The notes under the pieces: generated by a model | Told to the model about the DNA's origin: nothing | What the model saw: the letters and a program-made list of their open reading frames with translations, nothing else | Database searches by the model: none | In this document: positions 32,517-40,964 of the stretch, one piece after another | Position numbering within the stretch: position 1 is the stretch's first letter | Layout of the letters: each line of letters starts with the position of its first letter | Translations under genes and position numbers: made by a program | NCBI RefSeq assembly: GCF_001921205.1 | Contig: NZ_MSIE01000018.1 | Span: forward strand, 1 to 64,000 | DNA length: 64,000 nucleotides | DNA from: Actinophytocola xanthii | GTDB taxonomy: Bacteria; Actinomycetota; Actinomycetes; Mycobacteriales; Pseudonocardiaceae | Direction of reading: 5' to 3'

Positions 32517-33136
32517 TGCTGCATCTCGACGCCAGCGCCCGTCGTGCGTCCTTCTCGCGCAGGCTGTCCCACGGCTATGCGCAGGCGTGGCGGGCCAGGA
32601 ATCCAGGCGGGCGGTACGTCTACCGCGACCTCGCTGCCGACCCCGTTCCGCACATCGGCGAAGGGTGGACGGAGCTGTGCGACCACGTGCTGCGCCACCA
32701 GATCACCGAGATCCGCCGATACCGCGAAGCCGTGCGGACCCAGCGGCAACGGGAGGCGTGGGACGTCCTCGAGCCGCTGCTCGATGAGGTCGTCGACGCC
32801 GACGAGGTGCTGATCGGCACGCCGATGTACAACTTCTCGATCCCCTCGGCCCTGAAGGCGTGGATCGACCAGATCACGTTCCCGCGGATGTCCCTCGCGG
32901 GGCGCTCCTTCGTCGTGACGTCCGCTCGTGGCGGTGCTTACGGCCCCGGCACCCCGCGCGAGGCCGTCGACCACCAGGAGCGCTATCTGCGTGACTTCCT
33001 CAAGGGACACTTCGATGTCGAGGACGTGCGGTTCATCACCGTCGAGCTGGTCAACGCCACGCTCGACCCCGCGTTGGCCCATCTTCGGGAACAGCACACC
33101 GCATCACTGGCGGCGGCCATGCGGGAACTGCGATGA
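32507..33136 (+). CDS. FMN-dependent NADH-azoreductase / quinone reductase
   Basis: This 209-residue flavodoxin-fold protein has N-terminal SSLLHLDASARRASFSRRLS (FMN phosphate loop), then TPMYNFSIPSALKAWIDQIT and VVTSARGGAYGPG, diagnostic for AzoR-type enzymes. These homodimeric FMN enzymes reduce quinones and azo dyes with NAD(P)H in the cytoplasm. ATG 32507 is chosen; an in-frame GTG lies at 32498. It is coupled by ATGA overlap to an SMR transporter and divergent from a TetR gene. Confidence 0.9.
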   Translation: MSSLLHLDASARRASFSRRLSHGYAQAWRARNPGGRYVYRDLAADPVPHIGEGWTELCDHVLRHQITEIRRYREAVRTQRQREAWDVLEPLLDEVVDADEVLIGTPMYNFSIPSALKAWIDQITFPRMSLAGRSFVVTSARGGAYGPGTPREAVDHQERYLRDFLKGHFDVEDVRFITVELVNATLDPALAHLREQHTASLAAAMRELR

Positions 33137-33447
33137 GCTGGCTCGTCCTGACAGCGGCCGGACTGGTGGAGGTCGCCTGGGCCCAGAGCATCAAGCCGAC
33201 GCAGAACTTCACCCGGCCGCTGCCGACATTGCTCTGCCTGCTGCTCATGGTCGTCGCGGTCCTGCTGCTCTCGCTGGCGATGAACTCCATTCCGGTCGGG
33301 ACCGCGTACGCGGTCTTCACCGGGATCGGTGCGGTGGGGGCGATCGCGGTGGGCATCCTGTTGCACGACGACCCCGTCACCACGGGCAGGATCATCGCGC
33401 TCACGTTGATCACCGGCGGAACGGTCCTGGCTCACGTCACCGGATAG
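33133..33447 (+). CDS. Small multidrug resistance (SMR) family transporter, SugE/Gdx-like
   Basis: This 104-residue protein has four transmembrane helices and the invariant membrane glutamate Glu13 in LVEVAWA. Its GTAYAVFTGIGAVGA segment in helix 3 is typical of SMR proteins. SMR dimers exchange protons for small cations; Gdx subtypes export guanidinium, Qac subtypes export quaternary ammonium compounds. The sequence around Glu13 and helix 3 leans to Gdx/SugE, but no guanidine riboswitch is visible. Control by the TetR repressor suggests a drug or cation response instead. It overlaps the azoreductase stop in ATGA. Confidence 0.88.
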   Translation: MSWLVLTAAGLVEVAWAQSIKPTQNFTRPLPTLLCLLLMVVAVLLLSLAMNSIPVGTAYAVFTGIGAVGAIAVGILLHDDPVTTGRIIALTLITGGTVLAHVTG

Positions 33448-33478
33448 CGCGTGGATTTCGTCGAACCGGCTGCGGCGG

Positions 33479-33805
33479 GTGGTCACGAGCGGAACACTGG
33501 GCGGCGTGGAGACCTGGCGGGAGCACCAGTGCGACAAGCGACACGACACCTTCCGATCCTTTGCGAAATGCGCCTGGTGGAAGAGCGGGATATCCCTCCA
33601 GGTGCTCGGGAACGGCGAGTACGCCTCGCTGAACCTCTGTCGGGACACCGACGGCATTCCCCGCCGCCAGCGGGAGATCTCCGCCTACCTGTACCCCTCC
33701 CCGGAGGCGGCGGAGCACGCCAAGGCGTTCATCGACTCCCGCACCTGCGGCACACTCTGCCGGCGCAGGCACGAGATCGTTCGGCTCGAGCTGCCGGCGG
33801 GGTGA
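33479..33805 (+). CDS. Small Cys/Trp-rich hypothetical protein
   Basis: This protein has 108 residues from GTG 33479 (99 from GTG 33506, which begins METWREHQC). It has five cysteines (in HQCDK, AKCAWW, NLCRD, RTCGTLCRRRH) and a conserved-looking core (GNGEYASLNLCR). Such small proteins are common in actinomycetes and have no known function. It ends directly against the stop of the convergent response-regulator gene. Confidence 0.6.
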   Translation: MVTSGTLGGVETWREHQCDKRHDTFRSFAKCAWWKSGISLQVLGNGEYASLNLCRDTDGIPRRQREISAYLYPSPEAAEHAKAFIDSRTCGTLCRRRHEIVRLELPAG

Positions 33806-34468
33806 TCACTGGCCGGCCGGCGCAACGATCTGGTGCTCCCAGGCCCAGGCGGCGACCTCCACCCGGTTGCGCAGCCCCAGCTTCGCCTGGATGCCCGACA
33901 CGTGCGTCTTCACCGTGCTCACCGAGATGAACAGCTCCGACCCGATCTCCTGGTTCGTCCGGCCCCGCGCGAGCGCCCGCACCACCTCCAGCTCCCGGTC
34001 GGACAGCGGCCGCGCCGGCTCGCGGCCGGCCGGGCGGCCGCCGGTGGTCAGGCGGCGCAACAGGCGCACGGTCACGGACGGCGAGACGAGCGCGTCGCCG
34101 GCGTTCGCCGCGCGGACGGCCTCGGCCAGCAGAGCAGGCCCCGCGTCCTTCAGCACGAAGCCGACGGCGCCACCGCGCAGGGCGCCGTAGACGTACTCGT
34201 CGTGGTCGAAGGTCGTCACCACCACGACGCGCAGCGGGTCGTGGACACCCGGCCCGGCGAGGGCCCGCGTGACCTCGAGGCCGTCCAGGCGCGGCATCCG
34301 AATGTCCACCAGGCACACGTCCGGGCGCAGCCGGCGCGCGAGCGACACCGCCTCCACGCCGTCCGCCGCCTCCGCGACCACCCGGATGTCGGGCTCGTCC
34401 TCGAGCAGGAGCCGCATTCCGCCGCGGACGATCGCCTGGTCGTCGGCGAGCAGGACGCTGATCGTCAT
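33806..34468 (-). CDS. NarL/LuxR-type response regulator
   Basis: This 220-residue protein has a receiver domain beginning ISVLLADDQAIVRGGM, with phospho-acceptor Asp in VCLVDIRMPRLDG. Thr-rich VVVTTFDHDEYVYGAL and the VLKDAG lysine complete the site. A LuxR-type HTH follows (LSDRELEVVRALARGRTNQE, then VSTVKTHVSGIQAKL). ATG 34468 overlaps the stop of the partner kinase gene by ATGA. It is a cognate pair whose target is unknown. Confidence 0.93.
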   Translation of the reverse strand: MTISVLLADDQAIVRGGMRLLLEDEPDIRVVAEAADGVEAVSLARRLRPDVCLVDIRMPRLDGLEVTRALAGPGVHDPLRVVVVTTFDHDEYVYGALRGGAVGFVLKDAGPALLAEAVRAANAGDALVSPSVTVRLLRRLTTGGRPAGREPARPLSDRELEVVRALARGRTNQEIGSELFISVSTVKTHVSGIQAKLGLRNRVEVAAWAWEHQIVAPAGQ

Positions 34469-35598
34469 CGGACCTCCGGGAGCCGGACGGGCAGGGTGGC
34501 CCGGACGCGCCAACCGGCGCCCGACCGCGGGCCGACGTCGAGCCGGCCGCCGAGTGCCTCGACCCGCTCGCCCATCCCGACCAGGCCGAAACCGGCCCGC
34601 GTGGTGTGCCGCGCCGGTCTCCCGTCGTCGAGCACCTCGACCGTGACCGCCCGCTCGTCCTGGGTCACGCTGATCGTCACCGAGCCCGCGTGCGGGGCAT
34701 GGCGCACGACGTTGGTCAGCGACTCCTGGACGACCCGGTAGACGGTGCTGCCCACCTCCGGCGGCCACGCCGGTTCGCCGTCCGGCAGGTGCAGCCGCAC
34801 CGCGGGGCCGTGCGCGTCGAACCGCCGGACGAGGTCGTCGAGCCGCTCGGGCGCCGGGCTCGCGGAGACGGCGTCGTCGGTGTCGCGCAGCAGGCCGACC
34901 ACGCGGCGCATCGCGTCCATGGCGCTCGTGCCGGCGGCCTCGATGCCGGCCAGCGACTCCTCCAGCCGCTCCGGGCACCGGCGGCGGACGACCCGCGCGG
35001 CCTGGGCCTGGAGCACGATCCCGGTGACGTGGTGCGCCACGACGTCGTGCAGCTCCCTCGCCAGCTCCGCCCGCTCCTCGTGGCGCACCCGCTCGGCCAC
35101 CGCCTGCTGGCGGGCGTCGACCAGCCGCAGGCCCAACCCGACCGCCACGGCGGTGAACCACCCCAGGCCGTTCAGCACGGTCACCCCGGGCAGGCCCGGT
35201 GCCGCCGGCGCGAGGAACGCCGTGGCGACGACGACCGCCGCCCCGCCCCCGGCGACCGCGCTGGCCGTGCGGGCGGGGAGCCGGCGGACCGAGGCGCCGA
35301 CGAGCACGGACAACCCCAGCAACGTCGCCGGTCCGGGTTCGCTCGGCAGCTCGGCCGCTCGGGCGACCACCGTCGCGCCCGCGGCGACGGCGAGCCCGGC
35401 CCAGGCGGCCCCGGCGCCGATCCGTCCGCGGAACTCGGCGAGCACCCACACCACGAGGCCAGCGGCGCAGCCGAACCACCAGTAGCGGCCGCCCCAGCTG
35501 GTCGCGACCGCGACCGCCTGGAGCACGAGGGCGACGGCGAACCCGACGCCGGCCCCGACCCGGACGGCGATTCTCGCCGGTCGTCTCCCGATCTCCAC
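34465..35598 (-). CDS. NarL-family sensor histidine kinase
   Basis: This 377-residue membrane kinase has about six hydrophobic segments in residues ~10-165 with short loops. A HisKA_3 dimerisation domain follows with phospho-acceptor His in ARELHDVVAHHVTG, and a HATPase_c domain (VVQESLTNVVRHAPHA, then GFGLVGMGERVEALGG). With little extracytoplasmic sequence, the signal is probably sensed within the membrane, as in envelope- or antibiotic-stress kinases. It is co-translated with the response regulator. Confidence 0.92.
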   Translation of the reverse strand: MEIGRRPARIAVRVGAGVGFAVALVLQAVAVATSWGGRYWWFGCAAGLVVWVLAEFRGRIGAGAAWAGLAVAAGATVVARAAELPSEPGPATLLGLSVLVGASVRRLPARTASAVAGGGAAVVVATAFLAPAAPGLPGVTVLNGLGWFTAVAVGLGLRLVDARQQAVAERVRHEERAELARELHDVVAHHVTGIVLQAQAARVVRRRCPERLEESLAGIEAAGTSAMDAMRRVVGLLRDTDDAVSASPAPERLDDLVRRFDAHGPAVRLHLPDGEPAWPPEVGSTVYRVVQESLTNVVRHAPHAGSVTISVTQDERAVTVEVLDDGRPARHTTRAGFGLVGMGERVEALGGRLDVGPRSGAGWRVRATLPVRLPEVR

Positions 35599-35708
35599 GG
35601 ACAGAGGCTAGGAACCGTCACCCGCCCACCGAATCGGCCGAAAGTACGGTTGCCGCTCGGGTCGAACCGTGCCACGGGCCGATGCCGGCCCCGCGGTCGC
35701 TGGAAACC

Positions 35709-36917
35709 ATGGCCGACATGTCATCCATCCCCATGCGGTACCGCCTGATTGCCGCGCTGCTCGCCCTCGCCAGCTGCTCGCCGGTCGCGGCGGCAGCTGA
35801 GACGGCGACCAAGACGGCGGCCGAGGCAGCGGCCAAGACGGAGCCCACCGACACCCCTCACCTGCCCGCGCCGACCGGCCCCCACCCGGTCGGCACCACC
35901 TCCCTGCACCTGGTCGACACCGCGCGCCAGGACCCCTGGGTGCCCGAGGCCGGCGCCCGGGAGCTGATGGTCTCCCTCTGGTTCCCGGCGACCGCCTCGG
36001 GGACGCGCCGCGCGCCGTACCTGACGCCGACCGAGTCGCGGCTGCTCCTCGAGGGCACCGGGATCACCGGCGTGCCCTCCGACGTCTTCAGCCGCACCAG
36101 GACCAACGCCTTCACCGACGTGCGACCGGCCCGTACCCGCCGCGGCCTGCCGCTCGTCGTGCTCTCGCCCGGGTTCACCTGGTCCAGGAGCTCGCTCACG
36201 GCACTCGCCGAGGAGCTCGCGAGCCGGGGCTACGTCGTGGCCGGAATCGACCACACCTACGAGACGTTCGCCACGACCTTCCCGGACGGACGGGTCACCA
36301 CCTGCGAGGCCTGTCGGCTGGAGGACGTCGCCGACTTCGGCGCGACGGCGGTGCGGAGCAGGGCGGCCGACGTGTCGTTCGTCCTCGACGAGCTGACCGG
36401 GCGGCGGCCGGCCTGGCGGGGTGGACCGCTCCTCGACCGGTCGAGGATCGCGATGGTGGGCAGCTCGCTCGGCGGTGCGAGCGCGGGCGAGACCATGCTC
36501 CGGGACCCGCGGGTGCTGGCCGGAGCCAACCTGGACGGGACGATGTTCGCGCCGCTGCCGGAAAGCGGGCTGTCGCGGCCGTTCCTGTTCCTCGGCCAGC
36601 AGGCGCACAGCCCGGGCAGCGTCGAGGACCCCAGCTGGGACCGGGACTGGCGGCGCCTCACCGGGTGGAAGCGCTGGCTGGTGGTGGCCGGCTCGGTGCA
36701 CGCCTCCTTCACCGACTACGACCTGCTGGCCGCCCAGGTCGGCGTCGACCTGGGCAGCGGTCTCGCCGACACCCGGTCGGTGGAGATCACCCGCGAGTAC
36801 GTCCGCGCCTTCGTCGACCTGCACCTTCGGCACACGCCGCAGCCCCTGCTGGACGGTCCGTCCACCCGCTACCCCGAGGTCCGGTTCTGCGCTCCGCCCG
36901 CCGCGACCTGCGGTTGA
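35709..36917 (+). CDS. Putative lipoprotein alpha/beta hydrolase (PAF-acetylhydrolase-like)
   Basis: This protein of about 402 residues has a hydrophobic N-terminal segment ending in the lipobox-like LASC (in ALLALASCSPVAA), so it is probably exported and lipid-anchored. The hydrolase core shows LVVLSPGFTWSRSS, nucleophile elbow VGSSLGGAS and an aspartate in NLDGTM. Its catalytic His lies in SVHASFTDYD. This order and context match PAF-acetylhydrolase/dienelactone-hydrolase-type enzymes that cleave short ester chains. ATG 35709 is chosen; ATGs at 35718 and 35733 are alternatives. It stands alone between the kinase and a divergent lipoprotein. Confidence 0.82.
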   Translation: MADMSSIPMRYRLIAALLALASCSPVAAAAETATKTAAEAAAKTEPTDTPHLPAPTGPHPVGTTSLHLVDTARQDPWVPEAGARELMVSLWFPATASGTRRAPYLTPTESRLLLEGTGITGVPSDVFSRTRTNAFTDVRPARTRRGLPLVVLSPGFTWSRSSLTALAEELASRGYVVAGIDHTYETFATTFPDGRVTTCEACRLEDVADFGATAVRSRAADVSFVLDELTGRRPAWRGGPLLDRSRIAMVGSSLGGASAGETMLRDPRVLAGANLDGTMFAPLPESGLSRPFLFLGQQAHSPGSVEDPSWDRDWRRLTGWKRWLVVAGSVHASFTDYDLLAAQVGVDLGSGLADTRSVEITREYVRAFVDLHLRHTPQPLLDGPSTRYPEVRFCAPPAATCG

Positions 36918-36929
36918 CGCCTGGCGGGA

Positions 36930-38066
36930 TCAGTCGAGTGCGCCCACGTCGACGTACCAGAGACCGTCGTCGGTCAGCACGTAGAGGGTGCGGCCGACCG
37001 TGGCCGTCGCGCTGACCTGCCCCGTCGGGCCGTTGGCGCGGGTCGTCGTCCACGGCGCGCCGTCCGTCCACCGCAGCACGGTCACCTCGTCGCCCTCCGT
37101 CACGACCGCGGTCAGCTGACCGTCGATCTCGGCGGGGGCGGCGAGGTCCGCGTCGTCGGGCACCCGGATGTCGGGAACGCCCTTGATCCGGCGCCACGCG
37201 CCGTCGCGCAGCTCCCAGAAGGCCAGGGTGCCGTCCGAGCGCCCGGCCACGGCGCAGCTGGACTCCCAGCAGCGGATCGCCACCGCCGCGGCCGCCCGAC
37301 CCCCGCCGGGCAGCCGGGTCATCGTCCAGTCGCTGTCGCCGAACCCCGAGTGCCAGACGACCGGGTGCTGGCGGCTCCCGTCGCCCGCCTTCGCGAGCTC
37401 CCAGCCGGCCACGGCGACCCCCTGGCGCAGTACGGTCGCCGCCATCGGGAACCGCAGCGACTCCCGCGAGTTCTCCAGGGCGGTTCCGGCCGAGCTGCGT
37501 CGTACCCAGGTGGCCCCCTCCGGCGTCCACACCGCCGTGTCCAGGCCGGCGCGCGCGCTCTGCCAGGTGCCGACCAGGGCGGGGCCGGCAGGCGTGATGA
37601 CCGCGTCGATCAGGTCCCCGGCGCCCAGCCCGCCGAAGGTGTTGAACGTCTGCGGCTGCTCGTTGATCCCGGCGTCGGTACCCGACCACACGCTCCACCG
37701 GACGTTGCCGTGCGCCCCACCCCGCCGCCCGCCGACGGCGACGATCCGGCCCCCGTCGGTCGCGAGCGACTCCCACTCGGCCTGCCGGCCGTAGGGCTCG
37801 GCCGGGTGCACCGCGACCTCGGCCACCTCACCGTCCGGCCCGCGGCGGAGCAGGCCGGGCACCACCGGCGCGTCGTCCCGGCGCACGCCGATCAGCAGGG
37901 CGTCGTCCATCGCCGCCAGCGCGACCGGCACGCCCCCGGCCGGCAGGTCCAGCCGGGTGAAGGGCACCGCGCCGGATGGCTCAGCGGGTTCCTCGGCTCC
38001 GCACCCGGCCAGGGCGACCAGCGCCACGGCCAGCGCCACCAGGAGCGGAGCCGAACGTCTGTGCAT
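36930..38066 (-). CDS. Lipoprotein with predicted beta-propeller
   Basis: This 378-residue protein has a clear lipoprotein signal (ALVALAGCG, lipidated Cys near residue 21). The rest is repeated beta-strand blocks with W-rich turns (WSVWSGTDAG, AVWTPEGATW, PVVWHSGFGD, LAFWELRDGAW), suggesting a five- to seven-blade propeller. It would sit on the outer membrane face. No catalytic residues are evident; a binding or scaffold role is likely. It converges with the hydrolase gene 12 bp away. Confidence 0.75.
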   Translation of the reverse strand: MHRRSAPLLVALAVALVALAGCGAEEPAEPSGAVPFTRLDLPAGGVPVALAAMDDALLIGVRRDDAPVVPGLLRRGPDGEVAEVAVHPAEPYGRQAEWESLATDGGRIVAVGGRRGGAHGNVRWSVWSGTDAGINEQPQTFNTFGGLGAGDLIDAVITPAGPALVGTWQSARAGLDTAVWTPEGATWVRRSSAGTALENSRESLRFPMAATVLRQGVAVAGWELAKAGDGSRQHPVVWHSGFGDSDWTMTRLPGGGRAAAAVAIRCWESSCAVAGRSDGTLAFWELRDGAWRRIKGVPDIRVPDDADLAAPAEIDGQLTAVVTEGDEVTVLRWTDGAPWTTTRANGPTGQVSATATVGRTLYVLTDDGLWYVDVGALD

Positions 38067-38219
38067 GCAGACAGTATCCATGCGATCACACAACGCCCAC
38101 CATCGTTGCGGGGGAGAGATCTCGCACGGCTGGCGGCCCCGGATCACACACACGGGTGGGAAGCCGAGCATGAGCGGCGGGTTTGCCCTATCTGCCAAGG
38201 AAAAATCTCGCTCCGGTGA

Positions 38220-38233
38220 CGGAGCCGGCTCCG
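38220..38233. promoter_or_regulatory. 14-bp perfect palindrome upstream of the GH1 operon
   Basis: CGGAGCCGGCTCCG lies 100 bp upstream of the beta-glucosidase start, in the otherwise gene-free 38067-38332 stretch. It could be the operator of a sugar-responsive repressor encoded elsewhere. No LacI gene adjoins it. Confidence 0.35.
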
Positions 38234-38332
38234 CCGGGCCAAGGTCACGAATGGAGTATTGACCAGCCCCGCGGCACGGTCCAGGCTGCCTGAGCCCGGT
38301 TCACCCCACTGCTCCCGGAGGACCGCACCGCG

Positions 38333-39706
38333 ATGACGACTCCCGCCATCCCCGAGTTCCCGGACGGGTTCCTGTGGGGGGTCGCCACCTCGGCCTATCA
38401 GATCGAGGGCGGGGTCGACGCCGACGGCCGCGGGCCATCTACATGGGACACGTTCTGCGCCAGGCCGGGCAGCGTGCTCGGGGGCGACACCGCCGCCGTC
38501 GCGACCGACCACTACCACCGCCACGACGAGGACGTCGCCCTGATGACCGAGCTGGGCCTCGGCGCCTACCGGTTCTCGATCTCCTGGCCGCGGGTGCTGC
38601 CGGCTGGCTGGGGCGAGGTCAACCAGGCGGGGCTGGACTTCTACGACCGGCTGGTCGACGAGCTGTGCGCGGCGGACATCGCCCCAGCCGTCACCCTGTT
38701 CCACTGGGACACCCCCCAGGTCATGGAGGACGCGGGCGGCTGGCTGGCCCGCGACACGGCCAACCGGTTCGCCGACTACGCGGCGCTGGTCGGCGGGCGG
38801 CTCGGGGACCGGGTGAAGCTGTGGATGCCGCTCAACGAGCCGATGGTGCTCACCCTGTTCGGCTACGCCCTCGGCGTGCACGCGCCCGGCTGGCAGCTCA
38901 TGTTCAAGGCGCTTCCGGTGGCCCACCACCAACTCCTCGGCCACGGCCTCGCGACCCAGGCCCTGCGCGCCGCCGGCGCGAGCGGCATCGGGATCGCCAA
39001 CCACCACACGCCGGTCTGGCCGGCCTCCGCGGCGCCGGCGGACCAGGAGGCGGCTCGCGCCTACGACGCCCTCGTCAACGAGCTGTTCGCCGCGCCGGTG
39101 CTGCTCGGCGAGTACCCGACGGCCGAGCTCGCGGCCGCGATGCCCGGGCCGGTCGCCGACGACCTGTTGGTCATCTCCACGCCCCTGGACTGGTACGGGG
39201 TGAACTACTACCAGCCGAGCCGGGTCGGCGCGCCGCGCGCGGGCGCGGGCGCCGCGGTCGTCGACGGGAGCACGATGCCCGACGGGCTCCCGTTCGACCT
39301 TCCCGCGATCGAGGGCTACCCGCTCACCGACTTCGGGTGGCCGGTCGTGCCCGACGGGCTGCGCGAGGTGCTGGTGACCCTGCGCTCCCGGTATGGCGCC
39401 GCGCTGCCGCCGGTGTACGTCACCGAGAACGGCTGCGCCTACGGGGAGCAGCCGGACGGCGAGGGCAGGGTCGGTGACGCCAGGCGCATCGAGTTCCTCG
39501 CCGGGCACCTCCACGCCGCGCGGCAGGCCATCGACGAGGGTGTGGACCTGCGCGGGTACTTCGTCTGGTCCTTGCTGGACAACTTCGAGTGGGCGGCGGG
39601 CTACTCGCAGCGCTTCGGCTTGGTGCACGTGGACTACGAGACGTTGGTACGCACCCCCAAGGACTCGTTCCACTGGTACCGAGAGCTGATCCGGACGCGG
39701 CGTTGA
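38333..39706 (+). CDS. GH1 beta-glucosidase
   Basis: This 457-residue protein has the complete GH1 signature: N-terminal FPDGFLWGVATSAYQIEGG, the acid/base Glu169 in LNEP and the nucleophile Glu365 in TENG. Cytoplasmic GH1 enzymes hydrolyse beta-glucosides such as cellobiose with retention. No signal peptide is present. The downstream MFS gene overlaps in TTGA, suggesting uptake of the disaccharide followed by intracellular hydrolysis. Confidence 0.95.
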   Translation: MTTPAIPEFPDGFLWGVATSAYQIEGGVDADGRGPSTWDTFCARPGSVLGGDTAAVATDHYHRHDEDVALMTELGLGAYRFSISWPRVLPAGWGEVNQAGLDFYDRLVDELCAADIAPAVTLFHWDTPQVMEDAGGWLARDTANRFADYAALVGGRLGDRVKLWMPLNEPMVLTLFGYALGVHAPGWQLMFKALPVAHHQLLGHGLATQALRAAGASGIGIANHHTPVWPASAAPADQEAARAYDALVNELFAAPVLLGEYPTAELAAAMPGPVADDLLVISTPLDWYGVNYYQPSRVGAPRAGAGAAVVDGSTMPDGLPFDLPAIEGYPLTDFGWPVVPDGLREVLVTLRSRYGAALPPVYVTENGCAYGEQPDGEGRVGDARRIEFLAGHLHAARQAIDEGVDLRGYFVWSLLDNFEWAAGYSQRFGLVHVDYETLVRTPKDSFHWYRELIRTRR

Positions 39707-40914
39707 CGCTCACGGCCGAGCCGACCGAGCGCGTCCCCGCCCGCTGGACAGCGCTGGTCTCGCTCGCCACCGTCGGCCTGTTCACCGCGCTCTACGGCCC
39801 GATCCAGGTTCTGCTCGGCCAGCAGGCGCAGGCGCTCGCCCCGGAGGACAAGGAACTCGCGCTCGGGGTCGTCGTCGGCCTCGGTGCCGCCGTGTCGGTC
39901 GTGGTCAACCCGCTGTTCGGCGCCGTGTCCGACCGGACGACGTGGCGGGCGGGCCGGCGTCTGCCGTGGACGGCGATCGGCGCCGCCGGCGGGGCGGTCA
40001 GCCTCGTGCTGCTGCCGTTGGCGCCGAGCGTCCTGACGATGGCGCTGGCGTGGTGCCTGGCCCAGCTGACGCTCAACGTCATGAACGCCGCCGTGACGGC
40101 GGCCGTGCCGGACCACGTTCCCCTCCGCCAGCGCGGTGTCGTCGGCGGCTGGCTCGGTGCGGGGCAGACCGTCGGCATCGTGCTCGGGGCCGGCCTCGCC
40201 GCTGCGACCGGCGGGCTCACCGCCGGCTACCTGGCGTGCGCCGCGTTCCTGCTCGTCGCGACCGTGCCGTACCTGTTGCTGCGCCGGGACACCGTGCTCG
40301 ACGGGGAACCGCCGCCGCTGTCCTGGCGCGGCTTCTGGATCAGCCCGAGGCGCCACCCCGACTTCGGCTGGGCCTGGCTGACCCGCTTCCTGATGAACCT
40401 CGGCAACAGCATCGCGATCGTGTACCTGTTGTACTTCCTGCAGGACGCGGTCGGTCACGACGACCCGGACGGCGGCGTGTTCGTGCTGACCTCGATCTAC
40501 GCGGCGACCCTGTTGTCCACAGTGGTTGTCGGCGGCCTGTGGTCGGACCGCGCCGGACGACGCCGCGTGTTCGTCTGCTGGTCGGGTTGTGTGATGGCGA
40601 TGGCGGCCGCGCTGCTCGCCCTGTGGCCGACCTGGCCCGGCGCGGTCCTCGCCGCGGCGGTGCTCGGCCTCGGCTTCGGCGTCTACACCTCGGTGGACTT
40701 CGCCCTGATGACCGAGGTCCTGCCGAACGCGGCCGACCGCGGCAAGGATCTCGGGATCGTCAACGTCGCCAACACCCTGCCCCAGGTGCTGGCGCCGGCA
40801 CTCGCCGCCCCGGTCGTGACCCACCTCGGCGGCTACCCGGTGCTCTACGGGCTGGCCGCGGCGGTAGGACTGGCCGGCGCGGTGCTCGTCTACCGCATCC
40901 GTTCCGTCGAGTAG
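39703..40914 (+). CDS. MFS transporter, probably glycoside/sugar uptake
   Basis: This protein of about 403 residues has 12 predicted membrane helices and MFS loop motifs such as SDRTTWRAGRRLPW between helices 2 and 3, the DRxxxRxGRR-type motif. TTG 39703 overlaps the stop of the GH1 gene, the only start that avoids a long unlikely N-terminal extension. Its coupling to a beta-glucosidase suggests beta-glucoside transport; drug efflux is the alternative for this superfamily. Confidence 0.88.
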   Translation: MTLTAEPTERVPARWTALVSLATVGLFTALYGPIQVLLGQQAQALAPEDKELALGVVVGLGAAVSVVVNPLFGAVSDRTTWRAGRRLPWTAIGAAGGAVSLVLLPLAPSVLTMALAWCLAQLTLNVMNAAVTAAVPDHVPLRQRGVVGGWLGAGQTVGIVLGAGLAAATGGLTAGYLACAAFLLVATVPYLLLRRDTVLDGEPPPLSWRGFWISPRRHPDFGWAWLTRFLMNLGNSIAIVYLLYFLQDAVGHDDPDGGVFVLTSIYAATLLSTVVVGGLWSDRAGRRRVFVCWSGCVMAMAAALLALWPTWPGAVLAAAVLGLGFGVYTSVDFALMTEVLPNAADRGKDLGIVNVANTLPQVLAPALAAPVVTHLGGYPVLYGLAAAVGLAGAVLVYRIRSVE

Positions 40915-40964
40915 GTTCACTGGCATTCCATCTGTTGTTCACTCGCTGTTAGAGTTCCCGGACC

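Noticed and set aside
33070-33133. Guanidine riboswitch before the SMR gene
   Set aside because: The gene is coupled by ATGA to the azoreductase, leaving no leader. The TetR operator explains control.
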